A stretch of DNA of 64,000 nt, taken from contig NZ_CP119862.1 of assembly GCF_029338175.1 (NCBI RefSeq), forward strand, positions 3,038,001 to 3,102,000, read 5' to 3'. The DNA is from Citrobacter enshiensis. GTDB lineage: Bacteria; Pseudomonadota; Gammaproteobacteria; Enterobacterales; Enterobacteriaceae. A model generated the notes under the pieces. That model did no database searches and was not told the DNA's origin. It saw nothing but the letters and a program-made list of their open reading frames with translations. Below, piece after piece: positions 45,266 to 55,114 of this stretch. Every line of letters starts with the position of its first letter. Within the stretch, counting starts at the first letter, position 1. Position numbers and translations under genes: made by a program.

Positions 45266-46549
45266 TCAGGCAGGGGTACTCATTCGCGCCAACTGCTCGA
45301 AATAATCCGGGAACGTTTTAGCGGTACATTTAGGATCAAGAATCGTTACCGGCGTGTCGGATAACGCCACCAGCGAGAAGCACATCGCCATGCGGTGGTC
45401 GTTGTACGTTCCAATCTCGGCAAACTGCAATTGAGCAGGCGGCGTGATGCGAATGAAATCGTGCCCTTCTTCTACTTCGGCACCCACTTTACGCAGCTCG
45501 GTGGCCATTGCAAATAAGCGATCGGTCTCTTTCACACGCCAGTTATAGATATTACGCAGCGTCGTCGTGCCTTTCGCAAACAATGCCGCAGTTGCAATGG
45601 TCATTGCCGCATCCGGGATATGGTTCATGTCCATATCAATGGCATTTAATTCACCGCGCGTGCAGGCAATAAAATTGTCGCCCCAGGTTACTGTTGCGCC
45701 CATTTTTTCCAGCACATCGGCAAAACGAATATCGCCCTGCATGCTGTTACGGCCAATACCGGTCACCTTCACCGTACCGCCTTTAATGGCGCCCGCCGCG
45801 AGGAAATACGAAGCAGAAGAGGCATCCCCTTCCACAAGATACCCCCCCGGAGACTGATACTGCTGTCCCCCCCTGACGACAAAACGCTGGTAATTCTGGT
45901 TCTCAATCTCTACGCCAAACGTTTTCATCAGATTCAGCGTGATATCGATATACGGTTTGGAAACCAGTTCGCCTTTGATCACAATCGTCGAATCTTGCGG
46001 CGCCAGCGGCGCGGTCATCAACAATGCGGTGAGAAACTGGCTGGAAACACTGCCGTCGACCTCAACCTGCCCACCGGTAAAGCCACCGCGCAGACGTAAC
46101 GGCGGATAGTTTTCCTGCTCCAGGTACTCGATATTCGCCCCGCCCTGACGCAAGGCATCCACGAGGTGTCCAATCGGACGTTCTTTCATGCGCGGTTCGC
46201 CCGTCAGCACGATATCGTTCGTCCCCAGGCACAACGCGGCCGCCAGTGGCCGCATGGCGGTTCCCGCATTGCCAAGGAACAGTTCCAGCGAACCTTCAGC
46301 CTGCAGTGCGCCACTGTTGCCGTTGATCTCACAGCGGGTACGATCGGCAGAAAGGGTGTACTCAATCCCCAGCGCACTCAGCGCACTCAGCATATGGCGA
46401 ACGTCATCGCTGTCCAGCAGGTTAGTCAGAACAGTGGTGCCGCGAGCTAACGCCGCCAGTAGCAAAGCGCGGTTTGACACACTCTTGGAGCCAGGCAGAT
46501 TAATGGTGCCATCGACCCGCGCGATAGGTTGTAACGTCAGGGATTCCAT
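45266..46549 (-). CDS. aroA: EPSP synthase (3-phosphoshikimate 1-carboxyvinyltransferase)
   Basis: 427-aa shikimate-pathway enzyme combining shikimate-3-phosphate and PEP. The active-site blocks [32 protein letters not shown] (glyphosate-contact region) and [16 protein letters not shown] are intact. The residue after GNAGTAMR is proline, the glyphosate-sensitive type. The start at [12 protein letters not shown] gives the E. coli length. It follows serC across a hairpin. Confidence 0.97.
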   Translation of the reverse strand: MESLTLQPIARVDGTINLPGSKSVSNRALLLAALARGTTVLTNLLDSDDVRHMLSALSALGIEYTLSADRTRCEINGNSGALQAEGSLELFLGNAGTAMRPLAAALCLGTNDIVLTGEPRMKERPIGHLVDALRQGGANIEYLEQENYPPLRLRGGFTGGQVEVDGSVSSQFLTALLMTAPLAPQDSTIVIKGELVSKPYIDITLNLMKTFGVEIENQNYQRFVVRGGQQYQSPGGYLVEGDASSASYFLAAGAIKGGTVKVTGIGRNSMQGDIRFADVLEKMGATVTWGDNFIACTRGELNAIDMDMNHIPDAAMTIATAALFAKGTTTLRNIYNWRVKETDRLFAMATELRKVGAEVEEGHDFIRITPPAQLQFAEIGTYNDHRMAMCFSLVALSDTPVTILDPKCTAKTFPDYFEQLARMSTPA

Positions 46550-46577
46550 GAAACTCAACTCTCAAAAACAGAAATAA

Positions 46578-46604
46578 AAACCCCACAGGCACGCTGTGGG
46601 GATG
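46578..46604 (-). terminator. serC-aroA intercistronic terminator
   Basis: On the minus strand CCCCACAG-CGTGC-CTGTGGGG is followed by TTTTTAT. This partial terminator lies between serC and aroA and is known in E. coli to lower aroA expression relative to serC. Confidence 0.85.
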
Positions 46605-46619
46605 AAAAAGTACAGCCAA

Positions 46620-47708
46620 TTAGCCGCGGCGACGCTCGAAATCGATCATGAAATCGGTCAGTGCTTTAACGCCTTCAAGAGGCATGGCGTTATAGATAGA
46701 GGCGCGCATTCCCCCCACCACACGATGGCCTTTCAGCGCATGTAAACCTGCTGCAAATGACTCCTCCAGGAAGTGTTTATCCAGCGCGCTGTCAGCCAGC
46801 TGGAACGGTACGTTCATGCGGGAGCGGTTAGATTTCGCCACATCGTTACGATAGAAATCACTGTTATCAATCACGCCATACAGCAGTTCGGCCTTTTGTT
46901 GATTGATTTTATCCATCGCGGCCACGCCGCCCTGCTCTTTCAGCCATTTGAAGACCAGGCCAGAGAGATACCAGGCGAATGTTGGCGGCGTATTGAACAT
47001 TGAGTCGTTCTCGTTCAGCACGCTGTAGTCAAGGATAGACGGACAGGATGTATGCGCTTTGCCCAGCAAATCTTCACGAACGATAACAATCGTCAGACCT
47101 GCGGGACCGATATTTTTCTGCGCACCCGCATAAATCACGCCATAACGGGAAACATCCAGCGGCGTAGAGAGAATCGTAGAAGAGAGATCGGCGGTCACGA
47201 CCACATCAGACGCAAAATTCGGTGTTTCATTGATTGCGATACCGTCGATGGTTTCGTTCGGGCAGTAGTGCAAATAGGCGGCATTATCGGACAGTTGCCA
47301 TTCGCTCATCGGCGTAACCGCACGCAGACCGTCAACGGTGACTTTGGCGTCAATCACATTGGGGGTGCAGTATTTTTTGGCTTCTTTAATGGCGCTGGCG
47401 GCCCAGTATCCGGCGTCAACATAATCCGCCGTCGTTTTATCGCCCAGAATATTGAGCGGAACAGCGGCAAACTGACCACGACCGCCGCCATGACAGAACA
47501 ATACTTTGTAGTTAGAGGGGATACTGAGGAGATCGCGAAAATCTTTCTCTGCTTCCTCTGCGACCTGGATGAACTCTTTGCCGCGGTGGCTAATTTCCAT
47601 TACTGATGTGCCAAGACCCTGCCAGTCACAGAGATCCTGTTGCGCCAGTTTAAGCACGTCTGCCGGTAGCATTGCCGGACCTGAACTAAAATTGAAGACC
47701 TGAGCCAT
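46620..47708 (-). CDS. serC: Phosphoserine aminotransferase
   Basis: 362-aa PLP enzyme for serine and pyridoxine synthesis. [12 protein letters not shown] is the start, and [12 protein letters not shown] binds the cofactor phosphate. The Schiff-base lysine is in [12 protein letters not shown] (about residue 198). It is the first gene of the serC-aroA operon; coupling serine, pyridoxine and aromatic synthesis is ancestral in enterobacteria. Confidence 0.97.
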   Translation of the reverse strand: MAQVFNFSSGPAMLPADVLKLAQQDLCDWQGLGTSVMEISHRGKEFIQVAEEAEKDFRDLLSIPSNYKVLFCHGGGRGQFAAVPLNILGDKTTADYVDAGYWAASAIKEAKKYCTPNVIDAKVTVDGLRAVTPMSEWQLSDNAAYLHYCPNETIDGIAINETPNFASDVVVTADLSSTILSTPLDVSRYGVIYAGAQKNIGPAGLTIVIVREDLLGKAHTSCPSILDYSVLNENDSMFNTPPTFAWYLSGLVFKWLKEQGGVAAMDKINQQKAELLYGVIDNSDFYRNDVAKSNRSRMNVPFQLADSALDKHFLEESFAAGLHALKGHRVVGGMRASIYNAMPLEGVKALTDFMIDFERRRG

Positions 47709-47922
47709 TTCCCCTCACCACGTTGTATTGTTATCAACTCAACATCCCGTCGGTTGCGAACAGCAGAACGACAGACATTGGATATACGTTATTCCTGTGG
47801 ATATCGGTTTTATCATTCAGTGACACGCGCCGCAATGGGTAAAACTGACCGGAGCAAAAATGAGCGGTGCATCACACAACAGAATCTGTCGGTTTGCCGG
47901 GTTAAAACCGATATTTTTGCTG

Positions 47923-48615
47923 TCAGACGATCCGTTTTGCCTGACTTGCCTTCGACCATTCTGGATTTGCACAGCGCGGACATAATTGATGATCGCCAGC
48001 TTGCATCTTGATCACTTCGCTGCAACGCACGCAGGCGTAGTCCCCCGCCTCGGGAACGACTTTAAATCGCTGCGTGCACTGTTTAGGCAGAATGCTGAGT
48101 CCAGACTTCACTTCTTCGTCGGCAAAAAAATAGACGCTAATTTGTCCATTGGTTTCCAGGATAGCGAGTTTCACCTGCCCCAGTTGTTCAACGCCATTTA
48201 GACGCAGTTCCATAAAGAACTCAAACTCGGTCATATTCGCCCGCCCGAGCTTCGACCAGGCCAGTTCACCGTCTTCAATGATCACCACGGGCTTGCCTTC
48301 CAGCATATCTTCCAGTTTCTCGCTGTGCGCCATCAGCCACATGACCAACCGATAAAGCAAGGCCAGTGAGAGAAAAACGACCAACACCGGGAGCAGTGGA
48401 ACATCATCATAAAACGCGACATCCCCGGCAGCCGATCCCAGCGTCAAAATGATCAACACTTCAAAGAGCGACATCTGCCGAACGCCACGGCGTCCGGTCA
48501 TCTTCAGAAAAAGGAACACCAGAACAAAGGTATAGAAACTTCGCAGCGCAACTTCACCCAGAAACTCCAGTGGTACGTTATCCAGCGCCATACGTTGCCA
48601 ATCGAACGCCTTCAT
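47923..48615 (-). CDS. ycaP: DUF421 membrane protein YcaP
   Basis: 230-aa protein with three N-terminal hydrophobic segments (about 20-85) and a cytoplasmic DUF421 domain (KPVVIIEDGELAW, NMTEFEFFMELRLNGV). The C-terminus carries a zinc-ribbon-like CVRCSEV...LCPRCANPEWSK. Function unknown. It is divergent from ycaO. Confidence 0.93.
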   Translation of the reverse strand: MKAFDWQRMALDNVPLEFLGEVALRSFYTFVLVFLFLKMTGRRGVRQMSLFEVLIILTLGSAAGDVAFYDDVPLLPVLVVFLSLALLYRLVMWLMAHSEKLEDMLEGKPVVIIEDGELAWSKLGRANMTEFEFFMELRLNGVEQLGQVKLAILETNGQISVYFFADEEVKSGLSILPKQCTQRFKVVPEAGDYACVRCSEVIKMQAGDHQLCPRCANPEWSKASQAKRIV

Positions 48616-48751
48616 TTTTATGCCCTTGCGCGGGTGAGTTTTGTAAAAGCATAGTCAATACTTTTATTTACGCCGAAGGACCGGTGACGATAGCGCCATG
48701 CCGGGAAAACCCGTATCATTGCGCGCTTTCCGTACGACAAAAGTGATTTTC

Positions 48752-50512
48752 ATGACGCAAACATTTATCCCTGGCAAAGACGCTGCTCTGGAAGATTCCA
48801 TCGCTCGCTTTCAGCAAAAACTGCTCGACCTTGGTTTCCATATTGAAGAGGCCTCCTGGCTGAATCCGGTGCCAAACGTCTGGTCTGTGCACATTCGCGA
48901 CAAAGAGTGCGCGCTGTGCTTCACCAACGGTAAAGGCGCGACCAAAAAAGCAGCACTGGCCTCCGCGCTGGGCGAATATTTTGAGCGTCTGTCTACTAAC
49001 TATTTCTTTGCTGATTTTTGGCTCGGTGAAACCATCGCCAATGGCCCGTTCGTACATTACCCGAACGAAAAATGGTTCCCGTTAACCGAAGATGACGACG
49101 TTCCTGAAGGTCTGCTGGATGCGCGTCTGCGCGCGTTCTACGATCCGGAAAATGAACTGACCGGCAGCATGCTGATTGACCTGCAGTCCGGTAACGAAGA
49201 GCGCGGCGTCTGCGGTCTGCCGTTTACCCGCCAGTCTGATAACAAGACCGTATATATTCCGATGAATATTATCGGCAACCTGTACGTTTCTAACGGGATG
49301 TCCGCCGGTAATACGCCTAATGAAGCGCGCGTTCAGGGGCTGTCTGAAGTTTTTGAACGTTATGTGAAGAATCGCATTATCGCAGAAAGCATCAGCCTGC
49401 CGGAAATCCCCGCCGATGTCCTGGCGCGTTATCCGGCAGTGGTGGAATCCATCGCGAAACTGGAAGCGGAAGGTTTCCCGATTTTCGCTTATGACGGTTC
49501 ATTGGGCGGTCAGTACCCGGTTATCTGCGTGGTTCTGTTCAACCCGGCCAACGGTACCTGTTTTGCTTCATTTGGCGCACACCCGGATTTTGGTGTCGCA
49601 CTGGAGCGTACCGTCACCGAACTGTTGCAGGGTCGCGGTCTGAAAGATCTTGATGTGTTTACTCCGCCAACCTTTGATGACGAAGAAGTGGCTGAACATA
49701 CCAACCTCGAAACCCACTTCATCGATTCCAGCGGTCTGATCTCCTGGGATCTGTTCAAGCAGGATGCCGATTATCCCTTCGTTGACTGGAATTTCTCCGG
49801 CACCACAGAAGAAGAATTCGCGACCCTGATGGCTATCTTCAATGCTGAAGATAAAGAAGTGTACATCGCCGATTATGAACACCTGGGCGTTTATGCCTGC
49901 CGTATCATTGTGCCGGGCATGTCTGACATCTACCCGGCCGAAGATCTGTGGTTAGCCAACAACGGCATGGGTAGCCATCTGCGCGAAACGATCCTTGCTC
50001 TCCCGGGCAGCGAGTGGGAAAAAGAAGCTTACCTGAATCTGATCGAACAACTCGATGAAGAAGGTTTTGACGACTTTACCCGCGTACGCGAGCTGCTGGG
50101 ACTGGCAACCGGGCCGGATAACGGTTGGTCTACGCTGCGCATTGGTGAGCTTAAAGCGATGCTGGCGTTAGCAGGCGGCGACCTTGAGCAGGCGCTGATC
50201 TGGACCGAGTGGACGATGGAATTTAACGCATCCGTCTTCAGCGCTGAACGCGCGAACTACTACCGTTGCCTGCAGACGTTACTGTTGCTGGCGCAGGAAG
50301 ACGATCGTCAACCTCTGCAATATCTGAATGCCTTTGTTCGCATGTATGGCGCGGAAGCCGTTGAAGCGGCAAGTGCAGCATTAAGCGGAGAATCGGCGTT
50401 TTATGGGTTACAGGCGGTAGACGGCGACTTACTGGCTTTCCCATCGCACCAGTCTCTGTTGAAGGCCTATGAGAAACTGCAACGTGCAAAAGCCCTCTGG
50501 TGGTCAAAATAA
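48752..50512 (+). CDS. ycaO: Ribosomal protein S12 methylthiotransferase accessory factor YcaO
   Basis: 586-aa founding member of the YcaO ATP-dependent cyclodehydratase superfamily. In E. coli it helps RimO methylthiolate S12 Asp88. The YcaO ATP-binding domain spans about 40-390 (GKGATKKAALASALGEYFERLS, SEVFERYVKNRI, TELLQGRG). A helical C-terminal region follows. The start at MTQTFIPGKDAALEDS gives the E. coli length. The open frame begins 18 codons earlier. Confidence 0.96.
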   Translation: MTQTFIPGKDAALEDSIARFQQKLLDLGFHIEEASWLNPVPNVWSVHIRDKECALCFTNGKGATKKAALASALGEYFERLSTNYFFADFWLGETIANGPFVHYPNEKWFPLTEDDDVPEGLLDARLRAFYDPENELTGSMLIDLQSGNEERGVCGLPFTRQSDNKTVYIPMNIIGNLYVSNGMSAGNTPNEARVQGLSEVFERYVKNRIIAESISLPEIPADVLARYPAVVESIAKLEAEGFPIFAYDGSLGGQYPVICVVLFNPANGTCFASFGAHPDFGVALERTVTELLQGRGLKDLDVFTPPTFDDEEVAEHTNLETHFIDSSGLISWDLFKQDADYPFVDWNFSGTTEEEFATLMAIFNAEDKEVYIADYEHLGVYACRIIVPGMSDIYPAEDLWLANNGMGSHLRETILALPGSEWEKEAYLNLIEQLDEEGFDDFTRVRELLGLATGPDNGWSTLRIGELKAMLALAGGDLEQALIWTEWTMEFNASVFSAERANYYRCLQTLLLLAQEDDRQPLQYLNAFVRMYGAEAVEAASAALSGESAFYGLQAVDGDLLAFPSHQSLLKAYEKLQRAKALWWSK

Positions 50513-50559
50513 AACCGAATAGCTTACTCTAAGTAGGCTTGAACACTCGGTTGAGCTAT

Positions 50560-50590
50560 ATTACGGGGCGCTTTTAGTGCCCCGTTTTAC
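50560..50590 (+). terminator. ycaO terminator
   Basis: ACGGGGC-GCTTTTAGT-GCCCCGT followed by TTTT, about 50 nt after the ycaO stop. Confidence 0.8.
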
Positions 50591-50917
50591 TTATTTTTGC
50601 CTAACCAAAAATAAATGTAATGACAAGGTTAAATATTGGTAGTTGATATTACATAAAATAATGCGTAAGTGTTGCTATACATGTCAATTACTCCATTTTA
50701 ATTAACTGCATTTCCAGAGGTCCAGAGAAAAAATTCAACTCACATTATAACTTTTAAAATTTATTTTTATTTTATAAATCAATCAATTACATCGCAATCG
50801 TGCAAAAACCATGCGACTTGAAGGCCTATAAGCCAGGTGAGATATGATCTATATCAAATTCTCATCTATAATGCTTTGTTAGTATCTCGTCGCCGACTTA
50901 ATAAAGAGAGAGTTAGT
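50591..50917 (+). promoter_or_regulatory. focA-pflB promoter region
   Basis: 327 nt without a gene, AT-rich. ATGAT-CTAT-ATCAA (50844-50857) differs from the FNR palindrome TTGAT-N4-ATCAA at one base. TATAAT (50867-50872) is a -10 candidate. In E. coli the focA-pfl operon is driven by several promoters under FNR and ArcA, and this sequence closely follows that arrangement. The 45-nt leader to the GTG start carries AAAGAGAGAG. Confidence 0.65.
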
Positions 50918-51775
50918 GTGAAAGCTGACAACCCTTTTGATCTATTACTCCCTGCTGCAATGGCCAAAGTGGCCGAAGAAGCAGGTGTCTATAAAGCAAC
51001 GAAACATCCGCTGAAGACTTTCTATCTGGCGATTACTGCCGGTGTATTCATCTCAATCGCCTTTGTTTTCTATATTACCGCCACAACCGGTACCGGAACG
51101 ATGCCGTTCGGTATGGCTAAACTGGTGGGGGGTATCTGCTTCTCTCTGGGGCTGATTCTTTGTGTTATCTGCGGCGCAGACCTCTTTACGTCAACCGTAC
51201 TGATCGTCGTCGCCAAGGCCAGCGGCCGTATCACATGGGGTCAACTGGCAAAAAACTGGCTCAACGTTTATGTTGGCAACCTGATCGGCGCCTTGCTGTT
51301 CGTATTACTTATGTGGCTATCTGGCGAGTATATGACCGCCAATGGCGCATGGGGACTTAACGTTCTGCAAACCGCCGACCACAAAATGCACCATACTTTT
51401 GTCGAAGCTGTCTGCCTCGGTATTCTTGCTAACCTGATGGTTTGCCTGGCCGTGTGGATGAGCTACTCGGGTCGCAGCCTGATGGACAAAGCGTTCATCA
51501 TGGTATTACCGGTCGCGATGTTTGTGGCGAGCGGTTTTGAGCACAGTATCGCAAACATGTTTATGATCCCTTTGGGTATTGTAATCCGCGACTTCGCAAC
51601 ACCGGAATTTTGGGCCGCAGTCGGTTCCGCTCCGGAGAATTTTACTCACCTGACCGTGATGAATTTCATCACCGATAACCTGATTCCGGTTACGATCGGT
51701 AACATTATCGGCGGCGGTTTGTTGGTCGGGTTGACATACTGGGTCATTTACCTGCGTGGCAACGATCATCATTAG
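50918..51775 (+). CDS. focA: Formate channel FocA
   Basis: 285-aa pentameric inner-membrane channel moving formate in both directions. It has six membrane helices. The pore has the gating histidine in ASGFEHSIANMF (His209 in E. coli). The start is GTG at VKADNPFDLLLP, as in E. coli. An ATG-opened frame reaches 27 codons further up across the promoter and is not used. It is co-transcribed with pflB (59-nt gap). Confidence 0.96.
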   Translation: MKADNPFDLLLPAAMAKVAEEAGVYKATKHPLKTFYLAITAGVFISIAFVFYITATTGTGTMPFGMAKLVGGICFSLGLILCVICGADLFTSTVLIVVAKASGRITWGQLAKNWLNVYVGNLIGALLFVLLMWLSGEYMTANGAWGLNVLQTADHKMHHTFVEAVCLGILANLMVCLAVWMSYSGRSLMDKAFIMVLPVAMFVASGFEHSIANMFMIPLGIVIRDFATPEFWAAVGSAPENFTHLTVMNFITDNLIPVTIGNIIGGGLLVGLTYWVIYLRGNDHH

Positions 51776-51834
51776 TCCTGTGATGTTGGTTATACGCAGT
51801 AAATAAAAAATCCACTTAAGAAGGTAGGTGTTAC

Positions 51835-54117
51835 ATGTCCGAGCTTAATGAAAAGTTAGCCACAGCCTGGGAAGGTTTTACCAAAGGTGACTGGCAGAAT
51901 GAAGTAAACGTCCGTGACTTCATTCAGAAAAACTACACTCCATATGAGGGTGACGAGTCCTTCCTGGCTGGCGCTACCGATGCGACCACCGCTCTGTGGG
52001 ACAGCGTGATGGAAGGCGTTAAACAGGAAAACCGCACTCACGCGCCTGTTGACTTTGACACCTCCGTTGCATCCACCATCACTTCTCACGACGCGGGTTA
52101 CATCAACAAATCGCTTGAGAAAATTGTTGGTCTGCAGACTGAAGCTCCGCTGAAACGTGCGATTATCCCGTTTGGCGGCATCAAAATGGTTGAAAGTTCC
52201 TGCAAAGCGTACGATCGCGAGCTGGACCCGATGCTGAAAAAAATCTTCACCGAATACCGCAAAACCCATAACCAGGGCGTATTCGATGTTTACACCAAAG
52301 ACATTCTGAACTGCCGTAAGTCTGGCGTTCTGACTGGTCTGCCGGATGCGTATGGCCGTGGTCGTATCATCGGTGACTACCGTCGCGTTGCGCTGTACGG
52401 TATCGACTTCCTGTTGAAAGACAAATACGCTCAGTTCGTCTCTCTGCAGTCCGATCTGGAAAACGGCGTAAACCTGGAAGCGACTATCCGTCTGCGTGAA
52501 GAAATCGCTGAACAGCACCGCGCGCTGGGTCAGATCAAAGAAATGGCCGCTAAATACGGTTGCGATATCTCTGGTCCGGCTACCAACGCTCAGGAAGCTA
52601 TCCAGTGGACCTACTTCGGCTACCTGGCCGCTGTTAAGTCTCAGAACGGCGCAGCAATGTCCTTCGGTCGCGTATCCACCTTCCTGGATGCTTACATCGA
52701 ACGTGATATCAAAGCAGGCAAAATCACAGAGCTTGACGCTCAGGAAATGATTGACCACCTGGTCATGAAACTGCGTATGGTTCGTTTCCTGCGTACGCCT
52801 GAATATGATGAACTGTTCTCCGGTGACCCGATTTGGGCAACTGAATCTATCGGTGGTATGGGCGTTGACGGCCGTACTCTGGTAACCAAAAACAGCTTCC
52901 GCTTCCTGAACACCCTGTACACCATGGGTCCTTCTCCGGAGCCGAACATCACCGTTCTGTGGTCTGAAAAACTGCCTCTGAACTTCAAGAAATTCGCCGC
53001 TAAAGTGTCCATCGACACCTCTTCTCTGCAGTACGAGAACGATGACCTGATGCGTCCGGACTTCAACAACGACGATTATGCTATCGCTTGCTGCGTAAGC
53101 CCGATGGTTGTTGGTAAACAAATGCAGTTCTTCGGTGCGCGTGCAAACCTGGCGAAAACCATGCTGTACGCAATCAACGGCGGCGTTGATGAAAAACTGA
53201 AAATCCAGGTTGGTCCGAAATCTGAACCAATCAAAGGCGACGTTCTGAACTTCGACGAAGTAATGGACCGCATGGATCACTTCATGGACTGGCTGGCTAA
53301 GCAGTATGTCACCGCGCTGAACGTTATCCACTACATGCACGACAAGTACAGCTACGAAGCTTCTCTGATGGCGCTGCACGACCGTGACGTTATCCGCACC
53401 ATGGCGTGTGGTATCGCTGGTCTGTCCGTTGCTGCTGACTCCCTGTCTGCAATCAAATATGCGAAAGTTAAACCGATTCGTGACGAAGACGGCCTGGCTG
53501 TTGACTTCGACATCGAAGGCGAATACCCGCAGTTTGGTAACAACGACTCTCGCGTTGATGACATGGCGGTTGACCTGGTAGAACGTTTCATGAAGAAAAT
53601 TCAGAAACTGAATACTTACCGTAACGCTATCCCGACTCAGTCTGTTCTGACCATCACCTCTAACGTTGTGTATGGTAAGAAAACCGGTAACACCCCAGAT
53701 GGTCGTCGTGCTGGCGCGCCGTTCGGACCGGGTGCTAACCCAATGCACGGCCGTGACCAGAAAGGTGCTGTTGCCTCTCTGACCTCCGTTGCTAAACTGC
53801 CGTTTGCTTACGCTAAAGATGGTATCTCTTACACCTTCTCTATCGTTCCGAACGCACTGGGTAAAGACGACGAAGTTCGTAAGACCAACCTGGCAGGCCT
53901 GATGGATGGTTACTTCCATCACGAGTCTTCCATTGAAGGCGGTCAGCACCTGAACGTGAACGTCATGAACCGTGAAATGCTGCTGGACGCGATGGAACAC
54001 CCGGAAAAATATCCGCAGCTGACCATCCGTGTATCTGGCTACGCAGTACGTTTTAACTCCCTGACTAAAGAACAGCAGCAGGACGTTATTACCCGTACCT
54101 TCACTCAGACCATGTAA
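51835..54117 (+). CDS. pflB: Pyruvate formate-lyase
   Basis: 760-aa glycyl-radical enzyme splitting pyruvate plus CoA into acetyl-CoA and formate in anaerobic growth. Active-site cysteines lie in AIACCVSPM (Cys418-419 type). The radical glycine is in [11 protein letters not shown] near the C-terminus (Gly734). Strong codon bias marks high expression. It needs PflA to install the radical, whose gene here lies 5.5 kb away instead of adjacent. Confidence 0.98.
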   Translation: MSELNEKLATAWEGFTKGDWQNEVNVRDFIQKNYTPYEGDESFLAGATDATTALWDSVMEGVKQENRTHAPVDFDTSVASTITSHDAGYINKSLEKIVGLQTEAPLKRAIIPFGGIKMVESSCKAYDRELDPMLKKIFTEYRKTHNQGVFDVYTKDILNCRKSGVLTGLPDAYGRGRIIGDYRRVALYGIDFLLKDKYAQFVSLQSDLENGVNLEATIRLREEIAEQHRALGQIKEMAAKYGCDISGPATNAQEAIQWTYFGYLAAVKSQNGAAMSFGRVSTFLDAYIERDIKAGKITELDAQEMIDHLVMKLRMVRFLRTPEYDELFSGDPIWATESIGGMGVDGRTLVTKNSFRFLNTLYTMGPSPEPNITVLWSEKLPLNFKKFAAKVSIDTSSLQYENDDLMRPDFNNDDYAIACCVSPMVVGKQMQFFGARANLAKTMLYAINGGVDEKLKIQVGPKSEPIKGDVLNFDEVMDRMDHFMDWLAKQYVTALNVIHYMHDKYSYEASLMALHDRDVIRTMACGIAGLSVAADSLSAIKYAKVKPIRDEDGLAVDFDIEGEYPQFGNNDSRVDDMAVDLVERFMKKIQKLNTYRNAIPTQSVLTITSNVVYGKKTGNTPDGRRAGAPFGPGANPMHGRDQKGAVASLTSVAKLPFAYAKDGISYTFSIVPNALGKDDEVRKTNLAGLMDGYFHHESSIEGGQHLNVNVMNREMLLDAMEHPEKYPQLTIRVSGYAVRFNSLTKEQQQDVITRTFTQTM

Positions 54118-54156
54118 TTGGATTTGACTGAAATCACGCGTTAAAAAACGTACAAC

Positions 54157-54188
54157 CAAAGGCTCCACATCAGTGGGGCCTTTTTTTT
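54157..54188 (+). terminator. pflB terminator
   Basis: AAAGGCTCCAC-ATCA-GTGGGGCCTTTTTTTT, 40 nt after the pflB stop, same as E. coli. Sequence past this point begins the accessory region. Confidence 0.9.
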
Positions 54189-55114
54189 ACAGGTCATTCC
54201 TCTCCCCTCTGCCCGCGTTGTCAGCAGCCTCTCTGTATGGATGACGGACAAAACCGCCACGACACAGTGAACAACTGTGCACTCCAACTCAGGAAAAACA
54301 CGATACACTGAGTCTCTATTGCAATACACATAATAAGTCCGGCAAAGCCGAAGAGACACTCAAAGTGATAGGTTCAACCTGTACCAATGCTGTGAATGCA
54401 GGTGGTCTCAAGAATATTGAAAAAAATGCAGTCGATGATATATGCTTAACATGCTATTAAAATTTAACCGAGATAGCTTATTAAATATGATACAGGTTTT
54501 GATTTAAGTCTGTAATACTTACATATGAAATAAAAATACATCACCCTGCATTCACTACCCTGCTATTTTCGTATGTAACAATAAGCCATCTGCAACGACT
54601 GGCAGCAAACGCTGCCGTATTGTGATTTGCCGAAATGGCACAAACTGAATCGACACAGATCATCCATACATCATTGATGTACTCATCTATAAGAAGCTGA
54701 TTATAAGAAAATAGCTGCCAACAGCTCTGGATTCGTTAAAATTACCAAACAATCTGGATCATGGCAAAAATACGAAATTAGTGTTAATTAATGCCCTGTC
54801 AACCTGGCTACAATACAAAGTAATAAATAAAAATTAAATTAACTAACTTTTCCGTATCAAATAAAACAAATCTAATGACTCACTACAAAATAAAACTCAT
54901 TGAATAATCATGAATGCTTTGCTAAAAATCGATTTACATTAAAATCCACTTTAGTGTTAATAACACCAACTATTCCTACGCCTTAATAATTAGAAAGAAT
55001 GTTCAATATTAAGGAGGGTTAAAACTTCAGCAAGATGGTGAGTTATATATTCAATGGCATATTACAAAAAATGATTCTGTAACAGAACCCAGGCTACAAA
55101 GACTAGGGGTTATT
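54189..55114 (+). other. AT-rich leader upstream of the island cassette
   Basis: 926 nt with no convincing gene, becoming strongly AT-rich from about 54440. It probably contains the cassette promoter, but no clear -35/-10 pair stands out. AAGGAGGG at 55011-55018 precedes a 15-codon frame (55035-55082, MVSYIFNGILQKMIL). The 16-nt spacing is long for a ribosome site, so this may be a leader peptide or chance. Confidence 0.5.

Noticed and set aside
51856-54168. 770-codon open frame antisense to pflB
   Set aside because: It mirrors a highly expressed, codon-biased gene. Biased codon choice removes stops on the opposite strand. The translation has no recognisable domain.
54141-54359. 72-codon minus-strand frame after pflB
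   Set aside because: It reads back through the pflB terminator hairpin; no ribosome site or recognisable product.
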